From contig CAZJQP010000012.1 in the NCBI GenBank assembly GCA_964548225.1, positions 1 through 64,000 of the forward strand: DNA of 64,000 bases, written 5' to 3'. The notes below the pieces were generated by a model. The model saw only the letters and a list, made by a program, of their open reading frames with translations, made no database searches and was not told where the DNA came from. The position numbers and the translations under genes are program-made. This document shows positions 32,866-41,329 of the stretch, in pieces. Source of the DNA: CALMEH01 sp964548225 (GTDB taxonomy: Bacteria; Acidobacteriota; Blastocatellia; Pyrinomonadales; Pyrinomonadaceae). Positions within the stretch are counted from its first letter, which is position 1. Each line of letters begins with the position of its first letter.

Positions 32866-34149
32866 TCAGTAATCAAAAACGATATTGCAAAAAGCCTTTA
32901 CACCGACATCAAGGCGCGAATCATCAATGAAAAAATCGGGTGTGTGATGCGGTGCGGCATCTTTCGGATTTTTGCCTTTGGGCATTCCGCCGACGAAGAA
33001 GAAAAACGCCGGAGCTTTCTCGCCGTAATACGAAAAATCTTCCGCGCCGGTTGTCCATTCATTCACCGAAACATTTTCTTTTCCAATCGCTTTTTGCAAA
33101 GACGGCAATGTTTTCTTAACCAAATCGGGCGTGTTAAAAGTTACTAAAGTTTTGGTTTCAATCGAAACTTCCGCAGTTGCACCGTTTGCGGCGGCGATGA
33201 ATTCGACAGTGCGTTTGATTTTTTCGTGAACGTCTTTTTGCATTGCCGAGTCGAGCGTTCTGATAGTGCCAGCCATTGTCAATTCTTCGGAAATAATATT
33301 TTCACGAACGCCGCCGTTAATTCTGCCAACGGTAATTACTACCGGAGCTTTTGTCAATTCCGATTGGCGCGAAACAATCATCTGCAAACCATTGATAATC
33401 TGCGCGGCAGTCGCAATCGGGTCAATGCCGCTCCAGGGTTGCGAACCGTGCGTCTGTTTGCCTCTGACCTTAATCGTGAACCAATCCGCCGCCGCCATCG
33501 CCGCGCCTTCTTTGTATTTTATCGTGCCGATTTCGGTTTGCGAATTGATGTGAATTCCGAAAATCGCGTCAATCTTCGGGTTGTCCATCACGCCTTCCTT
33601 AACCATCAAAGCCGCGCCGCCTTCTTCACCCGCTGGCGCACCTTCTTCGGCAGGTTGAAAAATGAAAACGACTGTTCCCTTGATTTTGTCTTTCATTCCC
33701 GCCAAAATTTCCGCTGCGCCCATCAACATCGAAACGTGCGTATCGTGTCCGCAAGCGTGCATCACACCGACTTGTGCGCCGTTATACTCCGCTCTTTCTT
33801 TTGACATAAACGGCAAAGAATTTCTTTCCGTAATGGGCAAAGCGTCCATATCGGCGCGAAGCGCAAGCGTCGGTCCCGGCAATGCACCTTTCAAAATTGC
33901 GACCACACCCGTTTTTGCAATTCCTGTTTTCACTTCTAAACCTAATTTTCGCAGATGTTCTTCGATGTATTTTGAAGTCTTAAATTCACGATTTGAAAGT
34001 TCGGGATATTGATGCAGATGCCGCCGCCATTCGACGAGTTTCGGCGCAATTTTGTCAGTTGCCGCGTTGATTTCTTTGCTCATATCAACAGCAAAAATAG
34101 AATTTGCTGCAAGCAAAAGGACAAATAAAAAGGAAAGAAATTTTTTCAT
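32866..34149 (-). CDS. Exported M20-family metal-dependent amidohydrolase
   Basis: The 427-residue protein has a signal peptide (MKKFLSFLFVLLLAANSIFA). The M20D amidohydrolase pattern is visible as RRHLHQYPELS, RADMDALPI, MHACGHDTHVSML (metal site), FQPAEEG, and a dimerisation domain with GKQTHGSQPW. Relatives hydrolyse N-acyl amino acids such as hippurate or indole-acetyl amides. The signal peptide places it in the periplasm, which is less common in the family. The substrate is unknown. Confidence 0.92.
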   Translation of the reverse strand: MKKFLSFLFVLLLAANSIFAVDMSKEINAATDKIAPKLVEWRRHLHQYPELSNREFKTSKYIEEHLRKLGLEVKTGIAKTGVVAILKGALPGPTLALRADMDALPITERNSLPFMSKERAEYNGAQVGVMHACGHDTHVSMLMGAAEILAGMKDKIKGTVVFIFQPAEEGAPAGEEGGAALMVKEGVMDNPKIDAIFGIHINSQTEIGTIKYKEGAAMAAADWFTIKVRGKQTHGSQPWSGIDPIATAAQIINGLQMIVSRQSELTKAPVVITVGRINGGVRENIISEELTMAGTIRTLDSAMQKDVHEKIKRTVEFIAAANGATAEVSIETKTLVTFNTPDLVKKTLPSLQKAIGKENVSVNEWTTGAEDFSYYGEKAPAFFFFVGGMPKGKNPKDAAPHHTPDFFIDDSRLDVGVKAFCNIVFDY

Positions 34150-34236
34150 TTGATTGATTCTCCGAAGAATTAAAATAATCTGATTTTAGCGTGAGTTTCA
34201 AAAATGCGGAAGTCCGCACGAAGTAAGAAAACAATT

Positions 34237-34629
34237 CTATGTCGCTACCTCGGACGTTTTTTTGTATTTCCTAAAGAAGTCAAACCAGATTAGAATTTGT
34301 CCGACCACATACCAAATAATCGGAAAAATTGCCGCGCCTACCCCGAATTTCCAACCTTTGTCTTCTGCGAAATTATAGCTTGCCAACTGATAAATAATCC
34401 AACCGTAATGAGCAAACATCAAACAGACAAAAAGTATTTTCAAAGGCAAATTTTTCAATCTACCGAGAAATAAAACGGCGATAAAAATTAACACCAACGA
34501 CGCAATCGGCATAATCGGCGCGAAAAGATAAAAATTGCCGTGTCCGCCGCCCGTGCTGAATGCCGCGATAAAAAAATATCCGACGAAATAAATTATGAAG
34601 AATAAAAAATTGACAAAAATTCGCTTCAT
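34237..34629 (-). CDS. Hypothetical four-helix membrane protein
   Basis: The 130-residue protein has four hydrophobic helices (about 5-25, 33-53, 60-80, 98-118) and a short charged tail. I do not recognise a family. It lies 14 nt behind the beta-lactamase-fold gene on the same strand and is probably co-transcribed with it. Confidence 0.65.
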   Translation of the reverse strand: MKRIFVNFLFFIIYFVGYFFIAAFSTGGGHGNFYLFAPIMPIASLVLIFIAVLFLGRLKNLPLKILFVCLMFAHYGWIIYQLASYNFAEDKGWKFGVGAAIFPIIWYVVGQILIWFDFFRKYKKTSEVAT

Positions 34630-34643
34630 ATTTCGTGAGTAAA

Positions 34644-36143
34644 TTAATTGCCCTTCATCAAAGCCGTCTGAAACGGTAAAAGTTCTGCGGACATAATTCC
34701 CGCTTTTACCGCGTCATCGTCTTCCATAATTTTTCTTGCTTCCGCCTCGCTTTCGACTTCCAAAATCACAAATCCCATTGATTCTTTGATGGTTGTGCGT
34801 CCGGCGAGAATCAATTTGCCTTGTTTTTGTAATTCCTGCAATTTTGCAAAGTGTCGCCCCACGGCTTGATTGTCCGCTTCCGTCCAATTTTTCTCGTCCT
34901 GATATTTCGCGTTTAAGCGCAAAATTATGACAAATTGCTTTTTCGTCGGAGTGGTTTGCGTTGTTGTTACAGGCACGAATTGTTTGCCCGTGATGGTGGC
35001 GGCTGATTCGACTAAAATCCGACTCAAAGATTTTCCGCCGAAATTTTGCGGAACGCTCGAATTTACCTGCACGGCGATGGAAATTTTCGATTCGGGAAAA
35101 TACATCATATCAGTCATATAACCGGGAAAAAATCCGCTGTGTCCGTAAGTCAAACCGATTTGCGTCGGGCGAATTATCACACCGAGACCGTATTTCGTAT
35201 CACGTCCGAGTTTGGCAGGAACGCCATCGAGCATTTGCGGCAATAAATCCGCCGAAAACGCCTTGCCTTCATACATCGCTTTCGCCCAACGCGCCAAATC
35301 TTCGGAGTTTGAAACCATTCCGCCGCCTGTCCATTCAAATTGCGGATTGATTATAAATTTGCCGTTTTCCAAAACCGTGTCTTTGCCCGTAAAATCATTG
35401 CCTTCGCCCGCATAACCTTGAATCAAACCTTTCAATTCGCGTTTGTCTTGCGGAAAAGTTTTTTCAAATTTCAAAGGTTTCAAGATTCTGTTCCGCGCTA
35501 AATCGTAATATTTTTTGCCCGAAACTTTTTCGATAATTATTCCGAGAACAATGTAATTCGTATCTGAATAATCCCAATCTTTGCCCGCTTCAAACGTCGC
35601 TTTAGTGTCGAAAAGATACGCGATGAGTTCTTCCGGTTCCCAGATTTTATCCGGGGCGGCTCGCAAATCTTTGAGAAATTTCGGATTAAATTCGTAGCGC
35701 ACCAACCCACTCGAATGATTCATCAACTGCCGAACGGTAATGTCTTTCGCATTCGGCAAGCGCGAAAACCAAACCTCTTTGCCAAGATATTTTTCGATTT
35801 TGTCATCGAGATTAATTTTGCCTTCTTTGACCAATTGCAAAGCAACAACCGCCGCAAAGGTTTTGCCGACACTTCCTGCAAGCATCAAATCGTTCGGTTT
35901 CATCGGCGTTTTGGTTTCAAGATTTGAAAAACCCGTTGCCAAACCGAAACAATTTCCGTCTGCTAAACAAACGCCGAGCGTTGCACCCGCAAATTTTCCC
36001 GCTTTGTGCCATTCGTCGAGGTTATTTTGCAGTTTTTGACGTAAAATGTTCGCGTCCGTTTTCGCGGAACTCGTTTGCGCGAATTTCGGCGAAACGAGTA
36101 ACAAAATGATAAAAAACAGAATTTTGAAATTTAGAATTTTCAT
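34644..36143 (-). CDS. Exported serine beta-lactamase-fold hydrolase with C-terminal YCII-like domain
   Basis: The 499-residue protein has a signal peptide, then a class C beta-lactamase/esterase fold: SVGK (SxxK nucleophile, near 92), YSDTNY (YxN) and YGHSGF in place of the KTG box. After about residue 385 a TTQTTPTKK linker leads into a YCII-related ferredoxin-like domain (FVIILRLNAKY...LILAGRTTIKESMGFVILEV...AGIMSAELLPF). Such fusions are uncommon. Serine hydrolases of this fold cleave D-amino peptides, esters or lactams; the target is unknown. Confidence 0.88.
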   Translation of the reverse strand: MKILNFKILFFIILLLVSPKFAQTSSAKTDANILRQKLQNNLDEWHKAGKFAGATLGVCLADGNCFGLATGFSNLETKTPMKPNDLMLAGSVGKTFAAVVALQLVKEGKINLDDKIEKYLGKEVWFSRLPNAKDITVRQLMNHSSGLVRYEFNPKFLKDLRAAPDKIWEPEELIAYLFDTKATFEAGKDWDYSDTNYIVLGIIIEKVSGKKYYDLARNRILKPLKFEKTFPQDKRELKGLIQGYAGEGNDFTGKDTVLENGKFIINPQFEWTGGGMVSNSEDLARWAKAMYEGKAFSADLLPQMLDGVPAKLGRDTKYGLGVIIRPTQIGLTYGHSGFFPGYMTDMMYFPESKISIAVQVNSSVPQNFGGKSLSRILVESAATITGKQFVPVTTTQTTPTKKQFVIILRLNAKYQDEKNWTEADNQAVGRHFAKLQELQKQGKLILAGRTTIKESMGFVILEVESEAEARKIMEDDDAVKAGIMSAELLPFQTALMKGN

Positions 36144-36265
36144 AGAAATAATTATAAAGAGAGGGAAGTATTGTGCTTCAGTTAGTTTGTTGTTCCATCA
36201 CCTTTTTCGGTGCAACTCTGTGTTTAATCGTTAAAATGTCAAGGACAAATTTTTTACAAAAAATT

Positions 36266-37513
36266 TTATCCGAAAAGGCGTGGCAGACTTCTTTGCAGAT
36301 TTTTCGGCAGAAGAATTTCCATTGCATCATCAACCGTAATGATTCCGGCAATATCGCCTTCGTCATCAACAACGGGCAATGCTAAAAGATTATATTCAGC
36401 AATTTTTTGTGCGGTTTCTTGGGCATCATCGGACGGGTGTGCAAATTGAAATTTTTCGCGCATAACATCTGCCAAAGTTAAAGTCGGATCAGCTAAAATC
36501 AAACTCCGAAGCGTAATCAGACCTGCCAATTTCCACGAATTTTCTTCCTCGACAACATAAAGATAATAAATCATCGCCGGCGTTTCCGCCATTTCTCTCA
36601 ATTCGGCAATCGCTTGGGCAACCGTTAAGTTTTTAGGAAAAACAACAAATTCTGTCGTCATCAAACCACCCGCCGTGTCGTGTTCAAACTCCATCAATTC
36701 GGCAACGTCTGCTTTTTCCTCGTCTTCCATCAAATCGAGAAGTTCTTGCGCCTTTTCGTCCGACATTTCGCCAAGAACATCAACCGCATCGTCAGGCGAC
36801 ATTTCTTCCAAAAGGTCGGCGGCGCGTTCCTCATCCATATCTTCGAGAATTCGCGCTTGATTTTCAGTGGACATTTCTTCAAGCGTGTCAGCAGCAATTT
36901 CATCGTCTAAACTTTCAACGATTTCCGTGCGGTGAATCGGCGAAAGCGATTCGGCAAGTTGGGCGATTTCGACCGGATGCAGGCGCGATAATTTGTCTTT
37001 CGATGATTTTAGTTTGACCGTTGCCGAAGCCGAATCGGTGGCAAGATAACCAACATCCGCCCAATCAATTACTTCGACAATGCGGGAACTTCCGTAGAAA
37101 CCTTTCGGCATCAAACGCCGCAAAAAACCTTGCAAAGAAACATCTGCGCCGGAAACGCGCCATTCGCCGCCGACTTCGATAATCTGCACATCGTTCACAC
37201 GCACGACACGCTTGCCATCAACGTCAATCAGCTGATTATCCAAAACATCTTTTGCCAGAAGAACTTCGTTTTCACGGCGTGTAAACGGTTTGAGATTAAT
37301 AATTTCCGAATTCATTCGTGCGCCCGTTTCGTTCAAAGATGCAATCCGAGAGCGCGACATAAAGAAATTTCGCCGCCGATAACGAGCCACAAGTCCGACC
37401 ATCGGCGGATAATCGGCTTCACCATAGCGCACAATCATATCTTTGATAATCGCAATGCGTTCGCCTTCGGCATCAAAAATCGGACGACCAAGAATTTGCG
37501 ATAAATAAAGCAT
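36266..37513 (-). CDS. PRC-barrel / MgtE N-terminal / CBS-domain protein
   Basis: The 415-residue soluble protein has two PRC-barrel-like segments (about 1-75 and 85-150). A superhelical MgtE_N domain follows (about 175-270; LAESLSPIHRTEIVESL then repeated EEMS and EDMDEE units), then a CBS pair (about 285-405; TLTVAQAIAELR, ADVMREKFQFAHPSDDAQE). This is the cytosolic sensor part of MgtE Mg2+ channels without the membrane domain. It may sense Mg2+ or nucleotides for an unlinked transporter. No transporter gene is adjacent. Confidence 0.85.
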   Translation of the reverse strand: MLYLSQILGRPIFDAEGERIAIIKDMIVRYGEADYPPMVGLVARYRRRNFFMSRSRIASLNETGARMNSEIINLKPFTRRENEVLLAKDVLDNQLIDVDGKRVVRVNDVQIIEVGGEWRVSGADVSLQGFLRRLMPKGFYGSSRIVEVIDWADVGYLATDSASATVKLKSSKDKLSRLHPVEIAQLAESLSPIHRTEIVESLDDEIAADTLEEMSTENQARILEDMDEERAADLLEEMSPDDAVDVLGEMSDEKAQELLDLMEDEEKADVAELMEFEHDTAGGLMTTEFVVFPKNLTVAQAIAELREMAETPAMIYYLYVVEEENSWKLAGLITLRSLILADPTLTLADVMREKFQFAHPSDDAQETAQKIAEYNLLALPVVDDEGDIAGIITVDDAMEILLPKNLQRSLPRLFG

Positions 37514-37587
37514 CTTTTTTCAGAGATAAAGAGTTTTGCCGAAATGACAAAAGCGAAAATAGCGGCGGGTTATGCGAAAAAACGGAA

Positions 37588-37746
37588 TTATTTGAATAAA
37601 AATCCACTCAAAATAAAGAATGAAACAAGTAAAAAAATTATGCCGATAAGCAAGAAATCGTTCTTACCTTCAAGAGAAAACAAACCTACTTCTTTAAGAT
37701 ACGGATGCTTTTTGGGCTTTCTAACGCCCGGAAAATTTTCGCGCAT
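37588..37746 (-). CDS. Possible small single-helix membrane protein (52 aa)
   Basis: A short open frame starts at ATG 37746 and encodes a basic N-terminus (MRENFPGVRKPKKHPYLKEV). A strongly hydrophobic helix then runs from about residue 30 to 51 (DFLLIGIIFLLVSFFILSGF) and the chain ends FLFK. The amphipathic-then-membrane organisation looks protein-like, and no other gene occupies this 487-nt gap (37514-38000). No Shine-Dalgarno is visible and the upstream is AT-rich, so expression is uncertain. The overlapping plus-strand 75-aa frame looks less natural. The rest of the gap holds nothing I can name. Confidence 0.45.
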   Translation of the reverse strand: MRENFPGVRKPKKHPYLKEVGLFSLEGKNDFLLIGIIFLLVSFFILSGFLFK

Positions 37747-38000
37747 AATTTTTTTGTATAAAACGGATTAGATTGATTTGAAGATACAAAATTTTTTCCG
37801 TTTTGACAAGGACAACCGCCACTTTTTCAATAAATCACGAATTTGTGATAAAAAATGTTTAAAAACTGTAAATTTTTTTGGAATAAGTTTTCTATTCAGA
37901 TTTTCAAATAAATAGCGGCTCGAAAAAACCGGGTTAAACGCAATCAATAAAACGCCTCGAACAAACACCAAACCATTTCAGTCAAAATCGAAAATATATT

Positions 38001-38858
38001 ATGAAAAAACTTCTACCTGTCATCATTTTCTTTGGGATTTTTCTCGTTTCCGGTATTTCCGCTCAAACCCGCTCAAGAGTCTTTGACAATTTTGATACGC
38101 AAAAAGGCGTTCAAGTCGTTACTCCGACAGTTGTTAAACCTGCGGTTACAACGACCGTGTCGCGTAACAAACGCGGCGTAAAACAACAATCAACCACCCA
38201 AACAATGAGTGTGCAGGAAGGTTTGAGTCAGCAAAACAAAACTCAAAAAGCGACAACGCAAAACGTCGCTTACACAAAAACCACAATGGGAACGGCGACA
38301 GGTTTGGGCGGTTTTACGACAGGCGACTCGACGATTGATAATTATATTGTTACTTCAAGCCGACGCTACGGTATTGATCCGCTTTTGATTTACGCGCAGA
38401 TGCACCAAGAGTCCGCCTTTAAATTAAGAGCGCGTTCATACAAAGGCGCAAGCGGTTTGATGCAATTAATGCCGGCGACTGCCGTTCGATTCGGTGTAAC
38501 GGATATTTATGATCCGCGTCAAAATATTGATGCAGGCGTAAAATATATGCGTTGGCTTTTGGATAAATTCGGCGGTGATGTAAAACTGGCACTTGCGGGT
38601 TACAATGCAGGCGAAGGCGCAGTAATGAAATACGGCAACACAATTCCGCCGTATCGTGAAACCCAAGAATATGTGCGACGCATTACGGCACGTTACAGCC
38701 AGATTTCAAATCCGAATATTGCCCAAACCGTTCGCACCGTAACAACGAATCAGGCAACAAAATTGGTTGAAAAAGAGTCAAAACCCTTAACGGTTTATGA
38801 AACAAGTTCTTTAGCAATCAAACTGCCCGACGGTAGAATGAGATTGGTCAATAAATAA
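38001..38858 (+). CDS. Exported lytic transglycosylase (SLT domain)
   Basis: The 285-residue protein has a signal peptide (LPVIIFFGIFLVSGISA-Q), a Thr/Gln-rich linker (about 40-105) and a C-terminal SLT/MltC-type lysozyme-like domain. The catalytic Glu lies in YAQMHQESAF, with GLMQLMPATAVRFGV and ALAGYNAGEGAV as further family motifs. It cleaves peptidoglycan glycan strands to give 1,6-anhydro ends. It is monocistronic with a strong terminator downstream. Confidence 0.92.
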   Translation: MKKLLPVIIFFGIFLVSGISAQTRSRVFDNFDTQKGVQVVTPTVVKPAVTTTVSRNKRGVKQQSTTQTMSVQEGLSQQNKTQKATTQNVAYTKTTMGTATGLGGFTTGDSTIDNYIVTSSRRYGIDPLLIYAQMHQESAFKLRARSYKGASGLMQLMPATAVRFGVTDIYDPRQNIDAGVKYMRWLLDKFGGDVKLALAGYNAGEGAVMKYGNTIPPYRETQEYVRRITARYSQISNPNIAQTVRTVTTNQATKLVEKESKPLTVYETSSLAIKLPDGRMRLVNK

Positions 38859-38911
38859 ATTTTCGAGGTTTCCTCATGGAGTTTCTCTTCTCCTCTTGGT
38901 CTGGAAGACTT

Positions 38912-38945
38912 GCGGCTGAAAAGCAATTTTCAGCCGCGTTTTTTT
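38912..38945 (+). terminator. Rho-independent terminator after the transglycosylase gene
   Basis: GCGGCTGAAAA-gcaa-TTTTCAGCCGC followed by GTTTTTTTG. Confidence 0.95.
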
Positions 38946-39044
38946 GTGCAAAAACACTTATTACTGATATGATATTTGCGAAAAAGTCTGAATCTTTGGT
39001 TTCAGCGGTTGACCACTGACCACAGATTACTAACTACTAAATTT

Positions 39045-39620
39045 ATGTATTGTTCAAAATGCGGCAGAGAAAATGCGGACGATGCAGTTTATTGTCAAAA
39101 ATGCGGAACGCGATTTGGTGCGGTTGGCGTAGAAACACAAATTGCCAAAAAAGGAATTGAAGAAGGTGGTGATGAACAGCGAATCTTTTCGATTTCGCCG
39201 ACGCTCAAATTTGTCATGGCGGGTTACGTTTTGGCGGCAATCGGCGCACTTATTTTGGTTGCGTTGTTGGCAATGTTTGTTCCGGCTTTGGGATTTCTTG
39301 TGGCAATTCCGCTTGGACTTGCACTGTTTTTGATTCCGGCGTTTTATCATTTCAAGCAAAAGATGATTCGCTACACGCTGACGGACGCGAAAATCGAAAT
39401 TGACGAAGGTTTTATCTTTCAGAATTCGCGCAATGTTCCGCTTCGCTCGATTCAAGACGTTTCCGTTTCTTCGACAATTACGCAAAGAATGCTCGGATTC
39501 GGCGATTTGGTGATTGACAATGCCAGCGAAGACGGCGGCAAAATCACTCTGAGAAACATCAATTCCCCGAAAAAATATGCCGACGCTGTTTTGAAGCAAA
39601 TGCGCCTTTTGGATAAATAA
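39045..39620 (+). CDS. Zinc-ribbon plus bacterial PH-domain membrane protein
   Basis: The 191-residue protein begins with a zinc ribbon (MYCSKCGRENADDAVYCQKC). Two hydrophobic helices follow (about 60-105), then a bPH2/YdbS-type domain (IRYTLTDAKIEIDEGFIFQ, VPLRSIQDVSVSSTITQRML, GDLVIDNASEDGGKITLRNI). The ATG at 39045 starts the zinc ribbon; the frame is open from 38976. Function is unknown for the family. A purine/pyrimidine hairpin follows its stop codon. Confidence 0.85.
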   Translation: MYCSKCGRENADDAVYCQKCGTRFGAVGVETQIAKKGIEEGGDEQRIFSISPTLKFVMAGYVLAAIGALILVALLAMFVPALGFLVAIPLGLALFLIPAFYHFKQKMIRYTLTDAKIEIDEGFIFQNSRNVPLRSIQDVSVSSTITQRMLGFGDLVIDNASEDGGKITLRNINSPKKYADAVLKQMRLLDK

Positions 39621-39697
39621 GAAGAAGAGAAAAGGAAAAGAAGAGAAGAAAATTGAATTCCGTTTAATAATCTTCTTTCTTCTCTTCTCTTCTTCTC
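39621..39697. repeat. Purine-pyrimidine hairpin (AGAAG sub-repeats) between genes
   Basis: An all-purine arm made of GAAGA/GAAAAG units (39621-39652) faces an all-pyrimidine arm of TCTTC units (39671-39697). The block starts right at the upstream stop codon and ends 10 nt before the rfbB ATG. The mirror-like purine tract could also form triplex DNA. Confidence 0.6.
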
Positions 39698-39706
39698 GTA
39701 AAAAGT

Positions 39707-40729
39707 ATGACTGAAATATTCGTAACCGGCGGCGCAGGATTTATCGGTTCGGCTTTTATTCATTTTGTTTTGGAGGAGACTCAAGACGTTGAGATTATTA
39801 ATTTCGATGCGTTGACGTATGCCGGAAATCTTGAAAACTTAAAAGACTTGGATGAATCACGTCATAAATTCGTGAAAGGCGACATTTGCGATAAATCCGC
39901 AGTTTTACAGGCTTTGCCGGATGATTGCGCGGCGATTTTTAATTTTGCCGCCGAATCGCACGTTGACCGCTCGATTTCTTCGGCAAGCGAATTTGTAACG
40001 ACAAATGTTCTCGGAACGCAAGTTTTGATTGATTGTGCGCGGGCGAAAAATGTTAGCAGATTTATTCAGATTTCGACTGATGAAGTAATGGGCAGTTTGC
40101 CCGAAGATAACACGGCATTTTTCGATGAAAATTCACCGATTCAACCGAATTCACCTTACGCGGCATCAAAGGCGGCGGCAGAACATTTTGTTCGTGCGGC
40201 GCGTGAAACTTTCGGTTTGGACACGATAATTACACGATGCGGAAATAATTACGGGCAACGCCAATTTCCCGAAAAATTGATTCCGCTAATGATTTCCAAC
40301 GCGATGAATGATGAATTTTTGCCGGTTTACGGCGACGGAAAGAACGTGCGCGATTGGATTTTTGTCGAAGACCACGCACGGGCGATTTGGCTGGCTTACA
40401 AAAACGGAAAATCAGGTGAAATTTATAACATCGGCGCACGCAACGAACGCCAAAACATCGAAGTCGTCAAAGCAATTCTGGACGCACTCGGCAAACCGCA
40501 TTCGTTGATAAAATTCGTAACCGACCGTCTTGGACACGACCGCCGTTACGCGATTGATGCCGCAAAAACCGAAACCGAATTAGGTTGGAAACCTTTGACG
40601 AATTGGGAAGAAGGCTTAAACAAAACAATTCGTTGGTATCAAGAAAATCAAGATTGGGTAAATCACATTCGCAACGGCGCGTATCGTGAATATTATCAAA
40701 AAATGTATGGCGCAAGTCTCAGTAAATAA
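39707..40729 (+). CDS. rfbB: dTDP-glucose 4,6-dehydratase
   Basis: The 340-residue extended SDR enzyme has the NAD-binding motif VTGGAGFIGSAFI, AAESHVDRSI and the catalytic YAASKAAAEH (YxxxK). FPEKLIPLMI and GDGKNVRDWIFVEDHARAIW complete the RmlB/RfbB pattern. It makes dTDP-4-keto-6-deoxyglucose for rhamnose and other deoxysugars. No other rml gene is adjacent. The next gene starts inside its 3' end. Confidence 0.94.
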   Translation: MTEIFVTGGAGFIGSAFIHFVLEETQDVEIINFDALTYAGNLENLKDLDESRHKFVKGDICDKSAVLQALPDDCAAIFNFAAESHVDRSISSASEFVTTNVLGTQVLIDCARAKNVSRFIQISTDEVMGSLPEDNTAFFDENSPIQPNSPYAASKAAAEHFVRAARETFGLDTIITRCGNNYGQRQFPEKLIPLMISNAMNDEFLPVYGDGKNVRDWIFVEDHARAIWLAYKNGKSGEIYNIGARNERQNIEVVKAILDALGKPHSLIKFVTDRLGHDRRYAIDAAKTETELGWKPLTNWEEGLNKTIRWYQENQDWVNHIRNGAYREYYQKMYGASLSK

Positions 40730-41216
40730 AACGCTTAAAATCATCCAAGCCGAAACAGACGAACAAATCAAACAAGCACGAAAACTTTTTCGTGAATACG
40801 AATCGTGGTTCGGAATCAAACTGTGTTTTCAAGATTTTGATGAAGAAGTTGCAAACTTGCCGGGCAAATATTCTACGCCCGAAGGCAGATTATTTCTTGC
40901 TTTTACTGATGAAAAACTTGCGGGTTGCATTGCCCTCAGAAAATTGGAAGATAAAATCTGCGAAATGAAACGGCTTTTTGTGAAAGACGAATTTCGCGGG
41001 AAAAAAATCGGTGTGGCTTTGATTGAAAAAATTATCGAAGAAGCAAAAAATATCGGTTACGAAAAAATGCGGCTCGATACTTTTCCGCCGAAAATGTCAA
41101 AAGCCGTCGGACTTTACGAATCTTACGGTTTCTACAAAATTTCCGCTTATTATCACAACCCTTTCGGCGAAACGCTTTTTATGGAAAAAAAATTAAAGGC
41201 AGAAGCCCGCGCGTAA
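40707..41216 (+). CDS. GNAT-family N-acetyltransferase
   Basis: The 169-residue protein has the GNAT fold. The acetyl-CoA loop is EFRGKKIGVALIEKIIEEAK, preceded by CEMKRLFVKD and followed by YEKMRLDTFPPKMSKAVGLY. The substrate is unknown. The ATG at 40707 overlaps rfbB by 23 nt; another in-frame ATG lies at 40686. The last residues (KLKAEARA) and the stop codon are encoded by the repeat hairpin at 41190-41239, so the repeat has set the C-terminus. Confidence 0.88.
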   Translation: MAQVSVNKTLKIIQAETDEQIKQARKLFREYESWFGIKLCFQDFDEEVANLPGKYSTPEGRLFLAFTDEKLAGCIALRKLEDKICEMKRLFVKDEFRGKKIGVALIEKIIEEAKNIGYEKMRLDTFPPKMSKAVGLYESYGFYKISAYYHNPFGETLFMEKKLKAEARA

Positions 41217-41239
41217 GCAAGGGCTTCTGCCTTTAATTT
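41190..41239. repeat. 19-bp perfect hairpin, family B (GCGCGT-AGCAAG) repeat, short copy
   Basis: AAATTAAAGGCAGAAGCCC (41190-41208) pairs perfectly with 41221-41239 around the loop GCGCGTAAGCAA. It shares AAAGGCAGAA, GCGCGT and AGCAAG with the longer copy at 20657. The GNAT stop codon TAA is in the loop. The A-run/T-run flanks allow it to act as a terminator. Confidence 0.8.
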
Positions 41240-41329
41240 AAACTTTTCAATATTTCAAACGTAAAACACATAGAATTTATCGCGTAAAATTCGACAAATT
41301 TAATAAACTTTTGGAGAAAGAATTAAAAA

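Noticed and set aside
32722..33147. Plus-strand 141-codon ORF
   Set aside because: Most of it is antisense to the M20 amidohydrolase gene, and the composition matches a shadow frame.
37544..37771. Plus-strand 75-codon basic ORF
   Set aside because: It is antisense to the better-looking 52-residue minus-strand frame and has no ribosome-binding site or recognisable domain.
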